A DNA stretch of 20,446 nucleotides, taken from positions 1 through 20,446 of the forward strand of contig CALBSO010000148.1 in assembly GCA_937968015.1 (NCBI GenBank), in the 5' to 3' direction. The position numbers and the translations under genes were made by a program. The notes beneath the pieces were generated by a model, which made no database searches, was not told the DNA's origin, and worked only from the letters and a program-made list of their open reading frames with translations. The DNA is from an uncultured Thermomicrobia bacterium. Lineage in GTDB: Bacteria > Chloroflexota > Chloroflexia > Thermomicrobiales > JALYUS01. This document shows positions 1-6,250 of this stretch, piece after piece; positions within the stretch are counted from its first letter, which is position 1, and the number at the start of each line of letters is the position of its first letter.

Positions 1-54
1 ACCAGCGCGCTTCGCTGCTCCTCGTCTGCCCTCCTCGCCTGTTAACGTCCGCCG

Positions 55-74
55 CGCAGCGTTTCCTCGCTGCG
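55..74 (-). promoter_or_regulatory. Hairpin at the 5' end of the leftward transcript
   Basis: A 7-bp perfect stem, CGCAGCG (55-61) with CGCTGCG (68-74), encloses a 6-base loop. It begins at about the predicted start of the leftward transcript. A 5'-terminal stem of this kind usually protects mRNA from decay; that role is inferred. Confidence 0.4.
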
Positions 75-81
75 GATGAGG

Positions 82-110
82 AAGATACCACTGCCGTAAC
101 AACGTGTCAA
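82..110 (-). promoter_or_regulatory. Sigma-70-type promoter firing out of the left edge
   Basis: On the minus strand TTGACA (105-110) and TATCTT (82-87) are separated by exactly 17 bases, so the -35 box is perfect and the -10 box good. Transcription would start near 75 and run off the window. G/A-rich purine stretches lie close to the edge (about 8-40 on the minus strand), but no start codon can be assigned within the window. Confidence 0.6.
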
Positions 111-120
111 GGCCCGTCAC

Positions 121-136
121 GCGTTTCGTGAAACGC
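121..136. promoter_or_regulatory. 16-bp near-perfect palindrome, possible operator
   Basis: GCGTTTC-GT-GAAACGC is a 7+7 inverted repeat around two bases. It lies about 10 bases upstream of the -35 box of the leftward promoter, where activators or repressors often bind, and about 110 bases upstream of the rightward promoter. No known regulator consensus is claimed. Confidence 0.35.
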
Positions 137-246
137 CTCTCACGCGATGAGGCGGATGGCCCGTTTTCTGAGCGAATCCGTCCTCACGATCGAAATTCCG
201 AGCAACGTCGTCATCGAGCAATTCCGCCGTCTGACGCGGAAAACGC

Positions 247-275
247 TCGACAGATCGGGTTTCCGGTGGTATTCT
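247..275 (+). promoter_or_regulatory. Candidate promoter for the sigma factor gene
   Basis: TCGACA (247-252) and TATTCT (270-275) are 17 bases apart, matching 5/6 and 4/6 of the vegetative consensus. The predicted start near 282 leaves a leader of about 180 bases before the sigma-factor ATG, which contains three stem-loops. Confidence 0.45.
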
Positions 276-356
276 TGCATCGGGAGTGCGTACCGTTCGG
301 CGGTGTGAAACGCACCGACGGATTGTTCGTAATAGCATGGGTGGCGTTCTGCCCCG

Positions 357-394
357 GTGAACCCGCGACAGGTTCACGAATCGCCTCAAAGGCG
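357..394 (+). promoter_or_regulatory. Two adjacent stem-loops in the sigma factor leader
   Basis: GTGAACC (357-363) pairs with GGTTCAC (371-377), and CGCCT (382-386) pairs with AGGCG (390-394). A weaker stem, CGGTG/CACCG, sits at 301-317. No T-run follows, so these are not intrinsic terminators; they may affect stability or translation of the sigma factor message. Confidence 0.35.
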
Positions 395-464
395 CAAGAT
401 CATTCGCATGGAACGGGTACAGAACGGTGCTCGTTCCAATCATGCCACGGGCGGTGAAACGTAT

Positions 465-1622
465 ATGTCAGTCACGCTCCTCGAAAAGGGCAAGCAGAAG
501 GGGTATCTCCTCCAAGACGAGATCATCGCGGCGTACCCAAATTTTGAGAACGATCTCGACAGTATGGAGGAGTTATTCGCGACGCTATTGGAGCAGGGGA
601 TCGACATCGTCGAGCAGGAACCGATCGTCCGACCCGATCCACCGGCGCGCGCATCGAAATCGAAGAGCGAGCGTGCCGACGACGAGCGCCTCGATAGTCA
701 GCAGGCTGCCCAGATCGCCGCGGATTCCGTACGCCTTTACTTGCAGGAAATTGGCGAGACGGACCTGCTGACGATGCAGGAAGAAGTCTGGCTTGCCAGG
801 CGCATGGAGCGCGGCCTCGCTGCCGAGGATCGGTTAGCGACCGACCTTACCCTCTCCCCGGAAGACCGCGAGGAATTCGAGTACGACCGTAAAGACGGCG
901 AGGATGCGCGCGAGCATCTGATCCGCGCGAACCTCCGCCTTGTCGTCAGCGTCGCCAAGAAATATGTCGGCCGCGGCCTGTCGTTCCTGGACTTGATTCA
1001 GGAGGGCAATATCGGCCTGATGAAGGCGACCGATAAGTTCGACTACACACGCGGGTACAAGTTCAGCACGTACGCAACCTGGTGGATTCGCCAGGCGATT
1101 ACGCGGGCGATCTCCGATCAGAGCCGCACGATCCGTCTGCCGGTGCATGTCGGCGAGACGATCAACCGCGTCAAGAAGATGAGCCACCGACTGCAACAGA
1201 TTTACGAGCGGGAACCGACCCACGAGGAGATCGCGAGCGCAATGGACTTGCCGGAAGATAAGGTCCGTCAGGTGCTCGAAGTCTCGCGGCACCCCGTTTC
1301 ACTAGAGGCGCCAGTCGGGCAGGACGGCGACGCGTTCCTCGGTGACTTCATCGAGGACGATTCGACGCCCGCGCCCTTGGAACTGGCGTCGCAGCAGTTG
1401 CTGAAATCGCAGATCGGCGAGGCGCTGCATAAATTGACCGAGCGAGAGCGCCGGATCATCATCCTCCGTTTCGGACTCGAAGACGGGCGATTCCGCACGC
1501 TCGAAGAGGTCGGCAAGGAATTCGGCATTACCCGCGAGCGGATTCGCCAGATCGAGGCGAAAGCCCTCCGGAAACTCCGTCACCCGTCATATAGCCGGAA
1601 ACTGCGCGGCTACCTCGACTAG
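465..1622 (+). CDS. rpoD: Primary RNA polymerase sigma factor (sigma-70 family, RpoD/SigA)
   Basis: This protein directs RNA polymerase to vegetative promoters. The 385-residue product (from ATG 465) has a short region 1.1-like head (KGKQKGYLLQDEIIAAYP), region 1.2 at about 87-115 (VRLYLQEIGETDLLTMQEEV), region 2 at about 151-222 with DLIQEGNIGLMKATDKFDY and YKFSTYATWWIRQAITRAI, region 3 at about 225-300, and region 4 at about 318-380 with the -35-binding helix-turn-helix TLEEVGKEFGITRERIRQIE. ATG 465 was chosen because GGGCGGTGA lies 7 bases before it; GTG 357 and ATG 408 are in frame upstream but lack such a site. The length and region 1.1 favour a primary rather than an ECF factor. A candidate promoter is at 247-275. 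Confidence 0.95.
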   Translation: MSVTLLEKGKQKGYLLQDEIIAAYPNFENDLDSMEELFATLLEQGIDIVEQEPIVRPDPPARASKSKSERADDERLDSQQAAQIAADSVRLYLQEIGETDLLTMQEEVWLARRMERGLAAEDRLATDLTLSPEDREEFEYDRKDGEDAREHLIRANLRLVVSVAKKYVGRGLSFLDLIQEGNIGLMKATDKFDYTRGYKFSTYATWWIRQAITRAISDQSRTIRLPVHVGETINRVKKMSHRLQQIYEREPTHEEIASAMDLPEDKVRQVLEVSRHPVSLEAPVGQDGDAFLGDFIEDDSTPAPLELASQQLLKSQIGEALHKLTERERRIIILRFGLEDGRFRTLEEVGKEFGITRERIRQIEAKALRKLRHPSYSRKLRGYLD

Positions 1623-1638
1623 GAGCCGGCGAGCGGCA

Positions 1639-1666
1639 GGGAGCAGGGAGCGGGGAGCGGGGAGCG
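1639..1666 (+). repeat. Short tandem heptamer repeat, four copies
   Basis: Four consecutive 7-base units of GGGAGC followed by A or G occupy the short gap after the sigma factor stop. They are noncoding. Heptamer tandem arrays like this occur in intergenic DNA of several bacterial groups and are prone to length variation. Confidence 0.75.
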
Positions 1667-1667
1667 A

Positions 1668-1699
1668 CAAAGAAGGCGGCGGTCATCACAACCGCCGCC
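1668..1699 (-). terminator. Intrinsic terminator after the DinB-like gene
   Basis: GGCGGCGGT (1675-1683) pairs perfectly with ACCGCCGCC (1691-1699) around a 7-base loop. On the minus strand the stem is followed by TTCTTTGT, and it begins 10 bases after the stop of the gene at 1710. It also lies downstream of the convergent sigma factor gene, but no T-run follows on that side. Confidence 0.75.
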
Positions 1700-1709
1700 C
1701 ATTCGCGTA

Positions 1710-2240
1710 TTACCACCAGTGCTCATAGGCGCCACGGAAATCCGGATGCGCGTGCTCCCAGAGATGACGCGTCAGTTGCATTTGCCCCCAGTGCATCGCG
1801 TTATGATCCACCATATCCGCGATAATGCGGCCAGCCACAGGGCTATCTGCTTGTGAGCCGCGTCGTTCGGCAAGGTGCGCGGGCGTCAGTGGTTCGAGCA
1901 ATCGCTTGACGAGCGCATCGCCTTCCACGATGCAGGCGACGAGCGTTGGTGCGTCGTCCGTCGCGTCCATGAATGCACCGTTGCCGACATCCGCCACCGT
2001 TTCACCGGCGGCACGGCGCGCGCATCGAACATCGTCATCCATGATGTGGCGCACCAGACCGGCAAGCGAACTCATCCTTGACCCCGGTCGCCAGAGAAGC
2101 GCGTCGTGCGGTAAATCCCGCACCAGACGCATCATATCGTAGTGCCGCTCATGCGTAACACCGAGCATGCCCGCGAGGAGCGGTGGCGCGCGTTCAGGAG
2201 GTGTGTAGTCGTAGGGAATCTCGCATTGAGGAGTCGTCAT
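1710..2240 (-). CDS. DinB-fold (DinB_2-like) four-helix protein, paralogue 1
   Basis: DinB/YfiT-fold proteins are four-helix bundles, often holding a metal with three histidines and sometimes acting as thiol-dependent transferases; the substrate here is unknown. The 176-residue protein carries the expected histidines: H65 in LVRHIMDDD, then H146 and H150 in DHNAMHWGQMQLTRHLW. It ends HPDFRGAYEHWW, mirroring the next gene (HPEFVGSYSRW), which is also 176 residues, so these two are paralogues. ATG 2240 is preceded by GGAAAGGA at good spacing; a GTG 18 bases upstream would place that site inside the gene. It follows a 166-base gap containing paired palindromes and a hairpin, so it is probably a separate transcription unit. 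Confidence 0.8.
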   Translation of the reverse strand: MTTPQCEIPYDYTPPERAPPLLAGMLGVTHERHYDMMRLVRDLPHDALLWRPGSRMSSLAGLVRHIMDDDVRCARRAAGETVADVGNGAFMDATDDAPTLVACIVEGDALVKRLLEPLTPAHLAERRGSQADSPVAGRIIADMVDHNAMHWGQMQLTRHLWEHAHPDFRGAYEHWW

Positions 2241-2257
2241 CGCAGTCGTCCTTTCCA

Positions 2258-2283
2258 CGACGAAAATAACGGGTAGTTACCCG
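2258..2283 (-). terminator. Hairpin with T-rich flanks in the leader between DinB genes
   Basis: CGGGTA (2270-2275) pairs with TACCCG (2278-2283), best drawn as a 5-bp stem with a 4-base loop. On the minus strand it is followed by TTATTTT, and T-rich sequence also follows on the plus strand. It sits only 30 bases before ATG 2240, so it either ends the upstream fabF operon transcript or acts as an attenuator. Confidence 0.4.
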
Positions 2284-2310
2284 CTTCTTTTCACAACATG
2301 GAGAAGATGC

Positions 2311-2351
2311 AATGCGCATCAATCGCTGAATGAGACAACGAATGCGCATCA
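2311..2351. promoter_or_regulatory. Twin palindromic sites 30 bp apart, operator-like
   Basis: AATGCGCATCA occurs exactly at 2311-2321 and 2341-2351. Each contains the perfect 8-base palindrome ATGCGCAT. The 30-bp spacing puts both on about the same face of the helix. TATGAT (2348-2353, minus strand) overlaps the second copy and could be a -10 box for the DinB gene at 2240, though no good -35 box is seen. Confidence 0.45.
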
Positions 2352-2406
2352 TATCTCCGCTAACGAACCGCGATTGTGAGCGCCATCAGGCGACCTCCAG
2401 AAATCC

Positions 2407-2937
2407 TTACCAGCGTGAATACGAGCCGACGAACTCGGGATGCGCCTGCTCCCAGAGTTGTCGTGTCATCTGCATATGGCCCCAATGCATGCCCGTGTGA
2501 ATCGCCGCTTCAGCGATCAATTCGCCGCCGCTCTGCGTGGAATCCGCACTCCATGCATGGAAACGCTCTTCCATCCCCGCAACGGTCATGACCGGCAGGA
2601 TTCGCTTCATGACCGCGTCGCCCTCGGCGATCCGTGCAATCAGTTGTTCCCGGCGTTCCGCGATTCGCCATGTCGCGTCGTTCTCTTGGTCCGTGTACGA
2701 GACATCCTCGCCCGCCGCACAGCGGATCGCGAACATCTCACCATACATCGTATGGCAGACGATGCCGGAGAGGGGCCCCATATCGCTGGCGGGATGCCAG
2801 ACAAGGGCATCATCGGGCAAGTCCGCGATGATCGCGATCATGTTCCGGTGCGTGAAGTCCATCATCAGCAGGATGCCCGACAGTAAGGGCAACGTCCCAT
2901 CGGGAACGGTGTAATGCTCCGCGATGCTCACGCTCAT
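2407..2937 (-). CDS. DinB-fold (DinB_2-like) four-helix protein, paralogue 2
   Basis: This is a second 176-residue DinB-fold protein with the probable metal triad H62 (VCHTMYG), H147 and H151 (AIHTGMHWGHMQMTRQLW). Its function is not known; the family includes metal-dependent, thiol-linked transferases. ATG 2937 overlaps the upstream gene's stop as ATGA (2934-2937), indicating translational coupling, with GAGG a few bases before. An in-frame ATG 27 bases upstream would extend it nine residues and overlap more, so it is less likely. It is the last gene of the fabF operon. Similarity to the gene at 1710 is strongest in the final helix and C-terminus. Confidence 0.8.
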   Translation of the reverse strand: MSVSIAEHYTVPDGTLPLLSGILLMMDFTHRNMIAIIADLPDDALVWHPASDMGPLSGIVCHTMYGEMFAIRCAAGEDVSYTDQENDATWRIAERREQLIARIAEGDAVMKRILPVMTVAGMEERFHAWSADSTQSGGELIAEAAIHTGMHWGHMQMTRQLWEQAHPEFVGSYSRW

Positions 2938-3521
2938 CTGCCTCGTTTCGCACGCTGATCCCACAGCTGGCGCGTCAATTCCATGTGCCCGACGTGGCGG
3001 CCGGCATGCTCGACGGCATGCGCGACGAGATAACTCACCGGTTTCGGCTTGCCGAGCCAGTCTCGCTCCGCCTCCGGCGATTCCTCTTCGAGCACCGAGA
3101 AGACCTTATCGAGGAAGTCGTCCATATTGCGGATCGCCCTGAGCAGCAAGCCGGGGTCATCGCCGGATGCCGCGAGTTCCGTCGCACGCTGCCACTCCTG
3201 CCAGCGCGGTTCAATGTCCGCGGCGGTCGCGAGCAGGTGCAGCGTCGTTCCCAGCGTGTGGAGCGTCAACGCCCAGAGCGAGTTTGTGTTTGCCCCCGGC
3301 TGCCAGTTCAGGCCGGCAGATGGCACGCCTTTAATGAGAAACTGCATGTCGCTATGGAGCGCTTTCAGCGTTTGTCGGTTGCCGTCGAGCCATGTTGACC
3401 ACGGCGCGACCGGTTCGATGTCGATCGCATCGGCTTCCGACGCTTCCGGTGCGGTGTTCTCCGCCTCGACCGGCGCGTCCTTGACGAGCGTGAGGCTGCC
3501 CTTCTTCGTCTCTTTCCCCAT
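2934..3521 (-). CDS. DinB-superfamily protein with acidic N-terminal extension
   Basis: A 195-residue protein whose first 40 residues are hydrophilic and Glu/Ala-rich and probably disordered. The bundle follows: H88 (LTLHTLGTTLH), then H172 and H176 in VEHAGRHVGHMELTRQLWDQ, the same terminal pattern as the neighbouring DinB proteins, although the central part has diverged. The substrate is unknown. GGGAGGG precedes ATG 3521 at good spacing and overlaps the end of fabF, 12 bases away, so the two are co-transcribed. The downstream gene overlaps its stop by 4 bases. Confidence 0.75.
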   Translation of the reverse strand: MGKETKKGSLTLVKDAPVEAENTAPEASEADAIDIEPVAPWSTWLDGNRQTLKALHSDMQFLIKGVPSAGLNWQPGANTNSLWALTLHTLGTTLHLLATAADIEPRWQEWQRATELAASGDDPGLLLRAIRNMDDFLDKVFSVLEEESPEAERDWLGKPKPVSYLVAHAVEHAGRHVGHMELTRQLWDQRAKRGR

Positions 3522-3533
3522 GTCATTCCCTCC

Positions 3534-4790
3534 CTATTCCGCGAACCGGCCAAAAATGAGGCCGGTATTGTGTCCGCCGAAACCCGAGTTGTTCGACAAT
3601 GCGTAGGTGATCTCCGCGCACCGCGCCTTGTTTGGCACATAGTCCAGGTCGCATTCAGGATCGGGCGTGTCGTAGTTGATCGTCGGCGGGAGTATGTTGT
3701 CCCGTAGCGCACAGATCGAGTATGCCGCCTCGAGGGACCCCGCCGCGCCGAGCAAGTGGCCCGTCATACTCTTCGTGCTGCTCACCGGTGGCACATGCGC
3801 GCCGAAGACATGTTTGAGCGCCATCGTCTCGTGGGCATCGTTGAGCGGCGTGGACGTCCCGTGCGCGTTGATGTAGCCGATCTCCGAGGGCGCGAGATTA
3901 GCGTCTTTCAGCGTCAGCCGCATGGTCTGCGCAAGCCCCGCGCCTTCCGGAGCGGGGTGGACCATGTCATAGGCGTCAGCCGCGCTGCCGTAGCCGACGA
4001 GTTCGGCGAGGATACGCGCGCCGCGCGTCATGGCGTGCTCCGCTGATTCCAGGATGAGGATCGCCGCGCCCTCAGCGCAGACGAACCCACTGCGGTCAGC
4101 GTCGAATGGGCGGCTGGCTTTGGTTGGGTCGTCATTGCGGGTCGTCAGCGCCTTCATGTTCATGAAGCCGACAATGCCAACCGGCACGATCGCCGCCTCC
4201 GCGCCGCCCGCGACCATCACGTCCGCGTCGCCCCTGCGGATGATCTCCGCAGCCTCACCGATCGCGTGCGCGCCGGTGGTGCATGCCGAGACGACCGAAT
4301 GGTTCGGCCCTGTCGCACCGAGGCGCATCGAAATCAAGCCGCTGGACATGTCAATGATGAGCATCGGAATGAGAAATGGGCTGACGCGGTTCGGTCCTCG
4401 CTCGATCAGGGTTTGGACCGCGTTGGAGAGACTGCCGATCCCGCCGATGCCGCTCCCGACGAGTACGCCGACGCGATCTTTCTCTTCCTCATCCATGTTC
4501 AAATCGGCATCCGTCACCGCGTCGAGCGCGGCGGCGATCGCGAACTGACAGAAGCGGTCGGCGCGGCGTGCCTCCTTGCGACCAAGGCGGCCGTCAGCGT
4601 CGAAACCCTTCACTTCCCCCGCGATCCGCACGTCGAGCCCGGCGGCATCGAAGAGGGTGATCGGCCCAATGCCGCTTTTTCCCGCCACCACCGCTTGCCA
4701 GGAATCCTCGGTGGTTTGGCCGACCGGGCTGATGATGCCCATGCCAGTCACGACAATACGCCGTCGTCCTCGGTGATCTTCAAACGCCAT
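3534..4790 (-). CDS. fabF: 3-oxoacyl-[acyl-carrier-protein] synthase II
   Basis: This is the condensing enzyme of type II fatty-acid synthesis: it joins malonyl-ACP to a growing acyl-ACP in the cytoplasm. The 418-residue length is normal for FabF. The full KAS II active site is present: nucleophile C170 (SVVSACTTGAH), H310 (YINAHGTSTPLND), K340 and H345 (STKSMTGHLLGAAG), with the glycine-rich GFGGHN near the C-terminus. ATG 4790 was chosen because GGGAGGAA lies 8 bases upstream and the product begins MAFEDHRGRRRIVVTGMG, normal for the family; a longer frame to 4931 adds a non-family extension. It leads an operon with two DinB-like genes. No other fab genes adjoin it. Confidence 0.95.
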   Translation of the reverse strand: MAFEDHRGRRRIVVTGMGIISPVGQTTEDSWQAVVAGKSGIGPITLFDAAGLDVRIAGEVKGFDADGRLGRKEARRADRFCQFAIAAALDAVTDADLNMDEEEKDRVGVLVGSGIGGIGSLSNAVQTLIERGPNRVSPFLIPMLIIDMSSGLISMRLGATGPNHSVVSACTTGAHAIGEAAEIIRRGDADVMVAGGAEAAIVPVGIVGFMNMKALTTRNDDPTKASRPFDADRSGFVCAEGAAILILESAEHAMTRGARILAELVGYGSAADAYDMVHPAPEGAGLAQTMRLTLKDANLAPSEIGYINAHGTSTPLNDAHETMALKHVFGAHVPPVSSTKSMTGHLLGAAGSLEAAYSICALRDNILPPTINYDTPDPECDLDYVPNKARCAEITYALSNNSGFGGHNTGLIFGRFAE

Positions 4791-4850
4791 CGGATTGGTT
4801 CCTCCCGTGGTCTGCACGGCGGAGACGTGGTCGCCATCGTTGTCTGGTGA

Positions 4851-4879
4851 AGTGTACGCAGGGAATCGCTCCGGCGCAA
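4851..4879 (-). promoter_or_regulatory. Candidate fabF promoter
   Basis: On the minus strand TTGCGC (4874-4879) and TACACT (4851-4856) are 17 bases apart. Predicted transcription starts near 4844, giving a leader of about 54 bases. It diverges from the cinA promoter 27 bases away. Confidence 0.5.
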
Positions 4880-4905
4880 CGTCCGGTGCGCGGGCGGCTG
4901 GTCCG

Positions 4906-4934
4906 TTGCGATTCTCCTTCCCACGCGGCATAAT
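4906..4934 (+). promoter_or_regulatory. Candidate promoter of the CinA-like gene
   Basis: TTGCGA (4906-4911) and CATAAT (4929-4934) are separated by exactly 17 bases; the -10 box matches 5/6. The predicted start near 4941 leaves a leader of about 69 bases before ATG 5010. Confidence 0.6.
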
Positions 4935-5009
4935 CGCGCCGTAGCCGCAACCGAAGCGATCGCGGGCGCGCCAGGCATGCCACCGCGAGAGAAGGGAAAT
5001 GAGGAACAG

Positions 5010-6230
5010 ATGCGCGCGGAAATTGTCAGTGTCGGGACGGAACTGCTCCTTGGCCAGATTACCGACACGAACGCGACATTCCTCGCACAGTCGCTCGCGG
5101 ATCTCGGCATTGACCTCTTCTTCGTCTCACAAGTTGGAGACAACCGCAATCGGTTGGTGGAGACGCTCCGGCGCGGCTGGGAACGCTCCGACCTCGTCAT
5201 CACGACTGGCGGCGTCGGACCGACGGAGGATGACCTGACACGCGAGGCGATTGCCGACCTTGTCGGCGAGACGCCGAAGGTAGACGAAGCGACGGTCGAG
5301 ACGATCCGCGCGTTCTTCCGCAATCGCAACGCGGACATGCCCGAGCGAAATCGCAAGCAGGCGTGGCTCATACCGTCCGCACAGGCGCTCCCGAACCCGG
5401 TGGGGACGGCGCCGGGGTGGTTCGTGCAGCGCGACGGGAAAATCATCGTCGCCATGCCGGGGGTACCGCGCGAAATGAAGCGCATGTGGGAGCAGGAGGC
5501 GATACCGAGGCTCGGAGCGTATCTGCCGGAGACGGTCCTCCTGTCGCGAAATGTCCGCACGATCGGCATCGGTGAATCGTCCGTCGAGGAAGTGCTTGGA
5601 GATCTCGTCCACGGGACCAATCCAACCGTTGCGACCTACGCCAAGGATGATGGCGTCCATGTGCGAATCACGGCGAAGGCACGCACGAATGCGGAGGCGA
5701 CGGCGCTTCTGAAGCCGATCGTCGCGGCGGCCGAGGATATTCTCGGCGACTTTATTTATGGCTATGACAATGACGGGCTGCCCGAGGCCGTCTTGTCGCT
5801 CGCGACGCGGCGCGGCGAAACCGTCGCCGTTTGCGAACAGGGGACAGGTGGCGTGGTCACAACCGCACTCGGCGCGTTTCTCTCATCCGATTCTCCGTTT
5901 CGGGGCGGTATCACACTCGAAGATGGAAGATCACCGGTTCTCGACGCCTCCGATGTGCAAGACGCCGCGCGTGAATTGGCGACATCGGAGCATGCGCGCC
6001 TGCTCGCCTCAACCGCACGTCGGCTTTTCGGCGCGTCATATGGCCTTGGTGTCTCCGTCAATGTGACAGAGGGCAGTCCACAATACGGCACGGTCGTCTG
6101 TGCCGTTGATGCCAACGGCATCGTGACGGACCTGACCCGCGGCTACCGAACCCTACCCGCCGACATTCGGCGCCGCGCCGCGCTCTGGGCGGTCGAATAT
6201 CTCCGCCTCGCATTGCTCAACCGGACGTAG
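5010..6230 (+). CDS. cinA: CinA-like protein: MoCF-fold domain plus degenerate NMN-deamidase domain
   Basis: CinA proteins join an N-terminal molybdopterin-binding (MoCF/COG1058) domain, tied to ADP-ribose pyrophosphatase activity, to a C-terminal PncC-type nicotinamide-mononucleotide deamidase. The N-terminal half (406-residue product) is well kept: MRAEIVSVGTELLLGQITDT, ITTGGVGPTEDDLTREA at about 65-80, and AMPGVPREMKRMWE. The C-terminal half shows CEQGTGG at 275-281 where the family has a motif like ESCTGG, so the usual serine is glutamine and the following cysteine glycine; the family VTYSN-like strand is also not recognisable. Deamidase activity is therefore doubtful. ATG 5010 follows GAGGAA; the in-frame ATG at 4977 lacks a good site. 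It is a single gene, convergent with the glycosyltransferase at 6251. Confidence 0.9.
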   Translation: MRAEIVSVGTELLLGQITDTNATFLAQSLADLGIDLFFVSQVGDNRNRLVETLRRGWERSDLVITTGGVGPTEDDLTREAIADLVGETPKVDEATVETIRAFFRNRNADMPERNRKQAWLIPSAQALPNPVGTAPGWFVQRDGKIIVAMPGVPREMKRMWEQEAIPRLGAYLPETVLLSRNVRTIGIGESSVEEVLGDLVHGTNPTVATYAKDDGVHVRITAKARTNAEATALLKPIVAAAEDILGDFIYGYDNDGLPEAVLSLATRRGETVAVCEQGTGGVVTTALGAFLSSDSPFRGGITLEDGRSPVLDASDVQDAARELATSEHARLLASTARRLFGASYGLGVSVNVTEGSPQYGTVVCAVDANGIVTDLTRGYRTLPADIRRRAALWAVEYLRLALLNRT

Positions 6231-6250
6231 TCGCGTCGCGTCACCAATAC

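Larger units (their letters stand above)
1..464. other. Divergent intergenic region upstream of the sigma factor
   Basis: No convincing gene is seen here; open frames on both strands lack family-like composition. The region holds a leftward promoter (82-110), a hairpin at the start of that predicted transcript (55-74), a near-perfect palindrome (121-136), a rightward promoter (247-275), and three hairpins in the predicted sigma-factor leader (301-317, 357-377, 382-394). It therefore reads as a divergent control region between a gene left of the window and the sigma factor. Confidence 0.6.

Noticed and set aside
104..457. Open frames on both strands over the sigma factor upstream region
   Set aside because: Overlapping frames on opposite strands, Arg/Pro/Ser-rich translations with no family features, and the region is better explained by promoters and hairpins.
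2390..2406. CGCC/GGCG hairpin after the second DinB gene as a terminator
   Set aside because: Only a 4-bp core stem and no T-run on the minus strand.
3049..3606. Long plus-strand frames opposite the DinB and fabF genes
   Set aside because: They are antisense to well-supported genes, with Ser/Arg-rich composition typical of high-GC shadow frames.
4748..5620. 290-residue minus-strand frame opposite the cinA gene
   Set aside because: It covers the fabF/cinA promoters and the antisense of a recognisable CinA; composition is Arg/Ser-rich without motifs.
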